A stretch of 6,308 nucleotides of DNA from Actinomycetota bacterium (GTDB taxonomy: Bacteria; Actinomycetota; Actinomycetes; Streptosporangiales; Streptosporangiaceae), in the NCBI GenBank assembly GCA_003541285.1, contig DPMS01000497.1, forward strand, positions 1-6,308, given 5' to 3'. This document shows, piece after piece, positions 1-5,585 of the stretch. The translations under genes and the position numbers were made by a program. The notes beneath the pieces are model-generated. The model was not told the DNA's origin, did not search any database, and saw only the letters and a program-made list of their open reading frames with translations. Positions within the stretch are counted from its first letter, which is position 1, and the number at the start of each line of letters is the position of its first letter.

Positions 1-135
1 CCGATCTTGATGATCTTCCGTGGATACCCGGCCGTAGAACGCGAACCGCAGCCCACCGCGCTCATGCCCGCGTGCCCGGCCGCGGCCGGTGCGCTCCGCC
101 CACGCCGCCAGCGCATCCCCCCTCCGCCCAGAGGC
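1..135 (-). pseudogene. Serine recombinase, N-terminal fragment (runs off left edge)
   Basis: Read on the minus strand, positions 51 to 1 encode LRFAFYGRVSTEDHQDR. This is the hallmark start of the resolvase catalytic domain in actinobacterial large serine recombinases: the YGRVST segment carries the arginine and the serine nucleophile that attacks DNA. The frame stays open upstream to a TGA at 138-136 and reads DALAAWAERTGRGRARG, which resembles the short variable leader of such proteins. However, it contains no ATG, GTG or TTG. A GTG at 170-168 opens another frame (MSGISRRCLEREPLGG) that meets this one at a run of six G (minus strand; C at 117-122). One extra G there would join the two frames. 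So the gene is either frameshifted or 5'-truncated. The motif assignment is firm; the pseudogene status is inference, because the body of the gene lies outside the window. Confidence 0.68.
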
Positions 136-170
136 TCACGTTCCAGGCAACGCCGACTGATCCCACTCAC

Positions 171-517
171 CGCTCACAGGCCAACGCTGCAGTCCCAGGC
201 CCGGCCGATCCAGGGCCGAACGTCGCGGCTATGCGGTCCGGCCGCACCTGGCGCACAGACAGCACCGGCGGCTATCGCACCAGCGAACCGCAGCGCCCCG
301 CGGAACGCCGGCAACAATCCCCGACCTCACCGCTATCCGCCCACGCCCGGGCTCACAGTCGATTACACACGGTTGCCGCACCGGTGGGTTCGCAAGCTGC
401 CATCACCGGCATGACGCCGTACTAGTGTGCCTGGCAGCGTGGAGGGCCCGAGTGGGCGTTGAACGGGTGCCTGCGGTGCAGCTCCTGCTGTCATGTTCGA
501 CTATGTGAGATCCCTTT
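171..517. other. No recognisable gene
   Basis: About 350 bases between the recombinase fragment and the stop codon of the AlbA_2 gene. Two overlapping plus-strand open frames extend into the stretch from the left, but both are proline/arginine/alanine-rich low-quality translations with no family resemblance, and one runs antisense to the recombinase motif. I see no tRNA, no long inverted repeat and no strong terminator. The only palindrome I noted is an 8-bp CACCGGTG at 379-386, too short to call. Lying upstream of a recombinase, this is where an attachment site could sit, but nothing in the sequence identifies one. Confidence 0.5.
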
Positions 518-2227
518 TCATGCTCCAGGTTTGACATATACTGCGCCGCGTCGTTCCCCCCGGCGGGTGAGCTTCCCGGCGTGAGCGAGGCGGCGAAGCA
601 GGCGGCTGGCCTGATCTGGTCCTATAGCGCAGAGATCTGCGGCCTGAGTCCGCGTTATCTGTCCGTGTGCGTCCACGTACTGCAGGACCATTTGTTCTTG
701 CTGCAGCGGCTCGAAGCCGCGGACTCGGATGTACCCAGCGGGCACGTTCAGCACCCGGTAGACGGCTGCGGACAGGTGCCAGCTCCGGCCTTTTCCCTCG
801 CCCCGGGCCTCGATCCAGCCTCGCTCGACCATACGGGCCAGCAGGTTCCTGGTCTCCATTTCGGTCCGCTGGGTCAGCTGCGCCAGCTCGTGCGTGGTTG
901 ACCGTCGTTCCCTCATGAGTTCGGCGAGCACCTGGAGCTCGGATACGCTGAACGGCCTGCCCTGCTGATTTTCTTGCTCTAGGACCCATTTGGTCATAGC
1001 CAGATTGGCGGGTCCTCCAGGAAGCACCGCAACGACATGCGCGTCGGAGCTTCTGCCGTAGTCGGGCGCAGGGCGTCCGACGCGGAGCTGTTCGGTGAAC
1101 ATCCGGTTGATTCCCCTGCCAGTCCGCTCGACAAGACCAGTCCGCTTGAAGGCGTCCGCGAGCAGCGGACTGCGCGGGTGCGGAGGCGTGACGAGCAGGT
1201 TATCCAGCCGCACACCGGACGGAAATCCTCCCGGGCTCGAGATCTCGAGCTGCTCCTCTCTCCACTGCACGTTCACAGCGCCCGGACGCGTGTAATCCCG
1301 GTGGATCAGCGCGTTCGCTAGCGCCTCCCGGAACGCGGTCTCCGAGTACGTGGACACCGCGATCCGGAACAGGCCGGACTGCATTTCCTCCTCCCGGTTC
1401 CGCGCGCGGAACCGGGAGAACATCTCCTCGGCGAGCCGTAGCAGCGGGTACGGCAGGAAGTCGTTAACTTCGACGTTCTCTCCCCGGAGCACCTGAAACG
1501 CCGCCTCGTGAGTGGGCAGGAAACGCCGCAGCGCGTCAGTCTTCCCGAATAGGAGCAATGCGCCCGCCGTCACGTCGGCATCGTTGCGCACGAGCCCGAG
1601 CGCGCTAGCGATCTCCCGGTCCGACAACGAGGCCAGCACGCCGTCCGCGCCCGTGCCGCTGCTGCTCGCAAGCCGCCGCAGCCTCTCGAACTCCAGGGGG
1701 TCAAGATCCTCCCAGCTCGCGCCGCCGACCCGGACTGCCGCCCAGTCCACTGCGCCGCGATCCACTTCGTGTGCGAGCATCTCGTGGGCATGATAGGGAA
1801 CACAGGTCGGGCGACCGTCCCCTCCGATAGCCCGGCGCACGTAGGTGCCCTGGGTTGTTCCCACGACACGAGGGCTATCCGGAACTTCTACGACCAGCAC
1901 ATCCTGCCCGGCTAGCTCAGCAAGGCTCACCACGACAGAGATGGGCGGCTGCGTCATGTTCGCCACCAGCGCCTGAACCCGAAACGGATCGGTCCGCCCC
2001 GCCTCATGCCGCGGCCGGGCTCCGGTCACCGTCCCGTCATCCTCGATGCCTATCAGGAGCACCCCGCCGTGCCCATTCGCCAGGCACACCGCTGCTTCAA
2101 CCAAGTCACGGTCATTAAGAGGTCGCCGAAGCTCGCTCTTGAACTCGACCTCGTACTGTTCACCGGCCACAGCCCACCGGGCAACCTGCTCCGCCAGCTC
2201 CCTGGCCGGGTCGGACTCATCCGCCAT
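518..2227 (-). CDS. AlbA_2 (Schlafen-type) / RecG-like ATP-binding protein with C-terminal winged helices
   Basis: An intact 569-aa protein. Residues about 24-150 form an AlbA_2 domain: the VEFKSEL motif at 27-33, then the CLANGHGGVLLIGIEDDG block at 48-65 and GTYVRR at 127-132. Residues about 297-385 match the HATPase_c_4 segment of RecG-like regulators, with AFREALANALIHRDY at 298-312, SSPGGFPSGV at 330-339 and LVERTGRGINRMF at 365-377. Two winged-helix-like segments follow, about 425-490 and 508-566. Proteins with this plan are usually annotated as putative transcriptional regulators; AlbA_2 proteins also occur in some defence loci, so a regulatory or nucleic-acid-sensing role is likely but unproven. 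The ATG at 2227 has a clear Shine-Dalgarno, GAGGAG, five bases upstream. It is divergent from the 372-aa gene and has no downstream partner on its strand before the recombinase fragment. There are no membrane segments, so it should be cytoplasmic. Confidence 0.9.
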   Translation of the reverse strand: MADESDPARELAEQVARWAVAGEQYEVEFKSELRRPLNDRDLVEAAVCLANGHGGVLLIGIEDDGTVTGARPRHEAGRTDPFRVQALVANMTQPPISVVVSLAELAGQDVLVVEVPDSPRVVGTTQGTYVRRAIGGDGRPTCVPYHAHEMLAHEVDRGAVDWAAVRVGGASWEDLDPLEFERLRRLASSSGTGADGVLASLSDREIASALGLVRNDADVTAGALLLFGKTDALRRFLPTHEAAFQVLRGENVEVNDFLPYPLLRLAEEMFSRFRARNREEEMQSGLFRIAVSTYSETAFREALANALIHRDYTRPGAVNVQWREEQLEISSPGGFPSGVRLDNLLVTPPHPRSPLLADAFKRTGLVERTGRGINRMFTEQLRVGRPAPDYGRSSDAHVVAVLPGGPANLAMTKWVLEQENQQGRPFSVSELQVLAELMRERRSTTHELAQLTQRTEMETRNLLARMVERGWIEARGEGKGRSWHLSAAVYRVLNVPAGYIRVRGFEPLQQEQMVLQYVDAHGQITRTQAADLCAIGPDQASRLLRRLAHAGKLTRRGERRGAVYVKPGA

Positions 2228-2232
2228 CTCAG

Positions 2233-2238
2233 CTCCTC
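2233..2238 (-). promoter_or_regulatory. Ribosome binding site of the AlbA_2 gene
   Basis: On the minus strand GAGGAG lies five bases before the ATG at 2227-2225. It is a strong match to the actinobacterial anti-Shine-Dalgarno and fixes the start codon of the AlbA_2 gene. Confidence 0.75.
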
Positions 2239-2309
2239 GTGCGCATTAATATGAGCACCGGAGCCAGTCTAGCAAGAGATGTCGTATAAATTTACGCGCA
2301 CGCGCATAA
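2239..2309. promoter_or_regulatory. AT-rich divergent control region with three inverted repeats
   Basis: Three short dyads cluster upstream of the AlbA_2 gene. The first is at 2239-2258: GTGCGCAT, four bases TAAT, then ATGAGCAC, with arms matching at 7 of 8. The second is at 2283-2296: CGTA, six AT-only bases, then TACG, with perfect arms. The third is at 2292-2309: TTACGCGC, two bases, then GCGCATAA, with arms matching at 7 of 8. The motif GCGCAT followed by an A/T-rich step and ATGA occurs twice in the same orientation (2241-2254 and 2302-2314), as if one protein bound two related sites. A possible minus-strand -10 box TAGACT (2271-2266) lies between them, without a recognisable -35. The operators and the promoter are inference. 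The AT-richness stands out against the surrounding sequence, and the AlbA_2 protein with its winged helices is the obvious candidate binder. Confidence 0.4.
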
Positions 2310-2420
2310 CATGAATGACTGACCGCGCCGTCGCTTCAGCGGGCGTACAGCCCGGCGGTCCCACTGGGAGTCCACGCCGGGGCGGGCTCCGCATACCGCA
2401 GTGGCGGGCTGCCTTGCGCC

Positions 2421-2434
2421 TACGATGGCGTGTC
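2421..2434 (+). promoter_or_regulatory. Candidate -10 box for leaderless transcription of the 372-aa gene
   Basis: TACGAT at 2421-2426 fits the actinobacterial TANNNT -10 consensus. It ends eight bases before the ATG at 2435, the spacing expected if transcription starts at or next to the start codon. No Shine-Dalgarno precedes either ATG 2435 or ATG 2450, which agrees with a leaderless mRNA. I see no convincing -35 box. Confidence 0.4.
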
Positions 2435-3553
2435 ATGCCGGCGAACCGGATGAACCATGACGAGTTCTACACCGCGATGGCGCCGAATGATGACGAGCGC
2501 CTCCGCAAGATCTTGTGGACTCTCTACTGGCGGGGGAATGCCCAGTTTCGCGAGCGCATCGAGGACGAGCTGCGCCCGCCGGAACAGCCGAAAGTGAAGC
2601 CGAAGAAGGAACTGCCGGCCCCGGACACTGTGCTGGACGAGGTGACGGCGTTCGTCAAGCTGGCGAAGGATGGTGCCTACATGGCTGGGGACCGCCGGGT
2701 GCACCGCACCGAGCGGTCCAGGTGGCGGCTCACGTTCCGCCGGCTGGTGGGCGAAGCGCTGGCGGCACTCCAAGCCGACGATCCCGGCCCAGCGCAGAAC
2801 GCTGCCGCGGAGATGGTTGACCTTGCCTGCGACATGAAGAGTTATGACTACTTCCACTCCGATGACCCGGTGGAGGCCGCGAAGTTCGTGGTCTCGGATG
2901 CCGCCGCCATACTGTGGGAGTCGGTGCTCCGTCATGACGGCTTCGCGGGCTTCGCCCGGCGCGTGCCGGAGCAGCTCATCCGCTGGGAGTCGGACTACGG
3001 CTGGACTCGGCGGGGCTACGGTCAGGTGCCGGAAAAGGAGACAGCCCTGGGCGTTCCGCTCGCCCGGCTGCTCACTACGCCGGACATGTGGCGGACGTTC
3101 GGTGAGTCCTACCTGGACGCGCTGGATGCGGCCGGACGAGCGGACCCGAGGCGCCCGCGCACCGTGTACGGAGGTTTCGACGAGACTCGCTACCGGCGCC
3201 ACGAGCGCACCAAGGACCTCGCAACTTGGCACGGGATGCTTCTCGATCGGTTCGCGGGAACCCCCGAGGATGAGTTGCTGGACCGGCTAGCCACGAGCCC
3301 GGCGCTTGCCGGGCCAGAACTCACGTTCCTGCGTGCCAGGACCGCGGAGCGCCGTGGTGACGTCGCGCAGGCCGGCTCGCTGGTCACCGAGTGCCTGAAG
3401 GAGCTACCCGGTCATCAGGGATACCTGGACTTCGCCGTGGAAGTCGGCGCGGAACTGCCTCCGCGCGCCCGTGAGCTGCTATCCGAGCGCGCCCTACTCG
3501 GCTTCGCCCTCATGGAGGTCCGCCAGCGTCTCCAGGCCGCCAATGGACACTAG
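2435..3553 (+). CDS. Conserved actinobacterial protein of unknown function, 372 aa
   Basis: I recognise this as a conserved actinobacterial family but know no function for it. The open frame begins at 2315, but the first 40 codons are proline/glycine/arginine-rich and unlike the rest. The family-like sequence starts at MNHDEFYTAM, so ATG 2435 (leaderless, chosen) or ATG 2450 is the likely start. Visible segments: an N-terminal helical part with LRKILWTLYWRG (23-34); a charged proline/lysine linker (46-64); FVKLAKDGAYMAGDRRV (73-89) followed by RSRWRLTFRRLV (94-105); YDYFHSDDPVEAAKFVVSD (137-155); LIRWESDYGWTRRGYG (181-196); and a TPR-like helical pair near the end (about 293-335). There is no signal peptide, membrane span or recognisable catalytic motif, so a soluble scaffold or partner protein is plausible. 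It is transcribed away from the AlbA_2 gene. The frame is intact although its 3' neighbour is decayed IS sequence 52 bases away. Confidence 0.8.
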   Translation: MPANRMNHDEFYTAMAPNDDERLRKILWTLYWRGNAQFRERIEDELRPPEQPKVKPKKELPAPDTVLDEVTAFVKLAKDGAYMAGDRRVHRTERSRWRLTFRRLVGEALAALQADDPGPAQNAAAEMVDLACDMKSYDYFHSDDPVEAAKFVVSDAAAILWESVLRHDGFAGFARRVPEQLIRWESDYGWTRRGYGQVPEKETALGVPLARLLTTPDMWRTFGESYLDALDAAGRADPRRPRTVYGGFDETRYRRHERTKDLATWHGMLLDRFAGTPEDELLDRLATSPALAGPELTFLRARTAERRGDVAQAGSLVTECLKELPGHQGYLDFAVEVGAELPPRARELLSERALLGFALMEVRQRLQAANGH

Positions 3554-3604
3554 TGCAGGCCCGCGTAAGTCCTCGAGGGGTTCGAGTCGCTGGTTCCGTG
3601 CTGG

Positions 3605-4125
3605 TCATGCGGCTCTGGATAGCGCGCTGGCGGTGGCAGGCTCGGAGGCTTCGGAATCATGGTGCTGGGCGTGGCGGGCGAGATAGCGGGCGTGGTCGGC
3701 GTCGGCGTCGTAGGTCCAGGTGTACGGCTTGGCGGTGCGGTTGTAGCGGATGGCGAAGCTGGTGATCTTGTCGGCGAGGTCGGCGGGCGAGGTGAACTCG
3801 CCGCGGCGCAGCAGGGCCCGGGTCAGCACGGAGAAGCTCGGCCATGTCCAGCCAGGAGGCGTGTTTGGGGGTGTAGGTGACGCTGATCCGGGGGGTGCGC
3901 GGCGATCCAGGCCCGGGTGGCGGCCGAGGTGTGGCTCGGGCCGTTGTCCATGACCAGGTGAATGTCCCGGGCCGGGTCGGTGCACTGGTCGAGCTGTTGC
4001 AAGAAGCCGGTGAAGGTGACCGGGTCGTTGTGCTCGATCGGCTCGGTGACCACCTGCCCGGTGGCGGGCTGCAGCGCGGCGATGATGGACAACGTGCCGT
4101 TGCGGACGTACTCGACGAGCTCCGC
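3605..4125 (-). pseudogene. IS630-family transposase remnant, 5'-truncated, two frameshifts
   Basis: The C-terminal half of a DDE transposase is spread over three minus-strand frames. From about 4125 to 3896 the frame reads EYVRNGTLSIIAALQPATG and later HLVMDNGPSH, which carries the second catalytic aspartate. From about 3890 it reads RISVTYTPKHASWLDMAE, ending on the catalytic glutamate of the TPxHxSWL..xE motif. From about 3834 it reads FSVLTRALLRRGEF and then KITSFAIRYNRTAKPYTW, stopping at 3607-3605. The first break is a C tract of six where five keeps frame (G at 3890-3895 on the plus strand). The second is a net loss of five bases just after GAG, where the family normally reads ELFFSVL. 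The helix-turn-helix N-terminus and the first catalytic aspartate are missing, since the sequence switches to IS110 at 4113-4125. It cannot make an active transposase. No terminal repeats could be defined because one end is gone. Confidence 0.82.
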
Positions 4126-4269
4126 GCGCACGACACCGGCCACGACGACGCGATGCGCCGCGTCACCAGCCGCTTCACCGGCATCCTGCACGGCTGCCTC
4201 AAGCACGGCCGCGACTACGACGAAACCGCCGCATGGTCCCACCGCGCTAGCCCCCCGCAGGCCGCATGA
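4120..4269 (+). pseudogene. IS110-family transposase, last 49 codons
   Basis: This plus-strand frame ends in TGA at 4267-4269. It carries the conserved C-terminus of actinobacterial IS110 transposases: HDDAMRRVTSRF followed by GILHGCLKHGRDYDETAAW. The family protein is several hundred residues long. The RuvC-like DEDD catalytic domain and most of the serine-containing domain are absent. The fragment begins exactly where the opposing IS630 remnant ends, so the two elements were joined by a deletion or recombination that cost both of them their 5' parts. Identification rests on motif recall; the short length limits certainty. Confidence 0.65.
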
Positions 4270-4402
4270 CCACGAGATAACCCCGCCAGGCCGAGCCTTC
4301 CGGCACCAGCCCCCGCCGGACGGAGGGGTCAGCATGCCCTCACAAAAAGTCAGCACGACCCCATCCGGGCAGCCCGATTTGACAACTTAAGCCCTGGGGT
4401 GT
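4270..4402 (+). mobile_element. Probable right end of the IS110 element
   Basis: About 130 non-coding bases follow the IS110 stop codon. They end in TTTGACAACTTAAG, followed by CCCTGGGGTGTCT, which resembles the terminal sequence I recall for IS110-type elements of streptomycetes (TTGACA, a short spacer, then a TGGGGTGTCT-like end). ISAs1 coding sequence begins directly afterwards. IS110 elements lack long terminal inverted repeats, so the boundary near 4402 is an estimate. Confidence 0.4.
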
Positions 4403-4477
4403 CTGACCAGCACCCTCGCCACCGCGCAGGACCTGGCCCGCCTGGCCCGCGAGCACTGGACCAGCGAGGCCCACCAC
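4394..4477 (+). pseudogene. ISAs1-family transposase scrap (C-terminal region)
   Basis: Twenty-eight codons read LGCLTSTLATAQDLARLA followed by REHWTSEAHH. This matches the C-terminal block of ISAs1 transposases, where LGVTSL is followed some residues later by DLARLVRxHWxIExLHW. The conserved HW and E residues are visible. The frame continues without family resemblance (GRFKIVLGPG) until a stop before 4580. This is the very part missing from the larger ISAs1 copy downstream, yet it lies upstream of that copy's start. It is therefore a leftover of a second copy, or of a rearranged one. The first codons overlap the proposed IS110 end. Confidence 0.55.
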
Positions 4478-4546
4478 GGCCGTTTCAAGATCGTTCTAGG
4501 GCCTGGGCTGGCCGTTCCCAGCTGGTGTGATGTGACGTTGTGTCGC

Positions 4547-4574
4547 GATCTGATATCGGCCTGGCGGATCTGAT
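4547..4574 (+). repeat. Direct repeat GATCTGAT in the ISAs1 leader
   Basis: GATCTGAT occurs at 4547-4554 and 4567-4574, twenty bases apart (about two helical turns), in the non-coding stretch between the ISAs1 scrap and the ISAs1 start codon. It could be a transposase-binding site in the element's left end. With the right end missing, the terminal repeats cannot be confirmed. Confidence 0.35.
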
Positions 4575-4644
4575 CATGGAGTAAGGCAAAGCCCCGGTAA
4601 GACGAGGTGTCTTCCGACAGACCCTCGCCAGCTGGAGCTTCGCC

Positions 4645-5585
4645 GTGCTCGATTGTGTCATTGCCGGTGGCCGCCTTGTGCCGGACGGGCGGCTGATATC
4701 GCGGCTCGCCGATGGCCTGGCGGGCGGGCGGCTCGCTGCCCCCGGCCCGGCACCGGATCGCCGTGACCTGCTGGAATTGCTCGCCGGGGTGAGCGACGGG
4801 CGGCCGGGCCGGGGCCGGGATCATCCGGTGGCGGCGGTGCTGGCGCTGGCGGCGGCGGTGGTCGCCGGGTCCCGGTCGTTCACCGCGATCGCCGGCTGGG
4901 CCGCTGATGTGCCCGCCAGCGTGCTGGAGAATCTGTACCGGCGGCCCCGCGCGGCGGCCCCGCGCCGGGCCGCCGTCGAAATCCACGATCTGGCGGGTGG
5001 TCACCGGGGCTGACACCGCTGCGTTAGACGCGGTGACCGGCTCGTGGCTGATGGAGCGGGCCAGCGCCGCTGGGAATCTCGCCAGCACGGGCCAGGGCAT
5101 CACTGACGATGCGGTGCTGATCCCGGTCCGGGTGGACGGCAAGACCGTCCGGGGCGCGCGGAACGCCGACGGCAGCCAGGTGCACCTGCTGGCCGCCCTG
5201 GCCGGCCGGCCGGGCGTCGTCGCCGCTCAGGCCGGGGCCGGCGCCAAGACGAATGAGATTCCGATGATCATCCCGCTGCTGGACGGCGTGGACCTGGACC
5301 GGGCTGTCGTGACGGCCGATGCCCTGCATTGCCAGCGCGCCACGGCGGACTACCTGCACCGGCGCGGCGCGGACTTCATCCTGCCGGCCAAAGACAACCA
5401 GCCCGGCCTGTTCGACGTCCTCGACGCCCTGCCCTGGCGCGACGTCCCGGTCGCCCACGCCGCCGCCGGCCGCGGCCACGGCCGGATCGAAACCCGCACC
5501 ATCCAGGTCATGGACGCGCCCGGTGATCTGCCGTTCCCGCACGTCAGCCAGGCATACCTGATCGAGCGGCACGTCACCGCCCTCG
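4645..5585 (+). pseudogene. ISAs1-family transposase, frameshifted by a 13-bp duplication and 3'-truncated
   Basis: A GTG at 4645 with GGAG seven bases upstream starts a typical ISAs1 N-terminus: LLELLAGVSDGRPGRGRDHP, then SRSFTAIAGWAADVP. At 4939-4951 a 13-bp unit is repeated exactly at 4952-4964. Thirteen is not a multiple of three, so the frame shifts and ends at 5013. Removing one copy restores LYRRPRAGPPSKSTIWRVV and continues into the catalytic domain. That domain includes VRVDGKTVRGA (first aspartate), VVTADALHCQ (second aspartate), FILPAKDNQPGLFDVL, GHGRIETRTI (conserved basic/acidic block) and FPHVSQAYLIERHVT. Family resemblance stops near 5585, after roughly 310 of the usual 370-400 residues. 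The HW..E block and the right end are missing. The encoded enzyme would catalyse cut-and-paste movement of its own element, but this copy cannot. Confidence 0.85.
4939..4964 (+). repeat. Perfect 13-bp tandem duplication
   Basis: CGGCGGCCCCGCG occurs twice head to tail (4939-4951 and 4952-4964); the base before and the second base after break the period. It lies inside the ISAs1 coding region and is by itself sufficient to explain the frameshift. Confidence 0.95.

Noticed and set aside
379..386. CACCGGTG palindrome as a recombinase attachment core
   Set aside because: Symmetry does not extend beyond eight bases, and such palindromes are common in GC-rich DNA.
7..425. Two overlapping plus-strand open frames of 135 and 117 codons
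   Set aside because: Both are proline/arginine/alanine-rich with no family resemblance and no Shine-Dalgarno, and one runs antisense to the clear serine recombinase motif at 1-51.
501..989. Minus-strand open frame of 162 codons
   Set aside because: It overlaps the 3' part of the AlbA_2 gene on the same strand in another frame; its arginine-rich composition is typical of a GC-rich shadow frame.
2420..3232. Minus-strand open frame of 270 codons
   Set aside because: It is antisense to the conserved 372-aa gene, with histidine/arginine-rich shadow composition and no recognisable domain.
3572..3586. Hairpin CTCGA-GGGGT-TCGAG after the 372-aa gene, as a terminator
   Set aside because: The stem is only five base pairs, and no T run follows; too weak to call.
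3571..3600. tRNA T-arm-like sequence GGTTCGAGTC
   Set aside because: The five-base stem does not pair properly, and no acceptor, D or anticodon arm lies upstream, where the protein gene ends at 3553.
3823..4356. A 177-codon minus-strand frame taken as a complete transposase
   Set aside because: Only about 4125-3896 is IS630 sequence; the first 77 codons are antisense to the IS110 fragment and its flank, and the end is out of frame.
4387..5142. Minus-strand open frame of 251 codons
   Set aside because: It runs antisense to the ISAs1 pieces and has no family resemblance.
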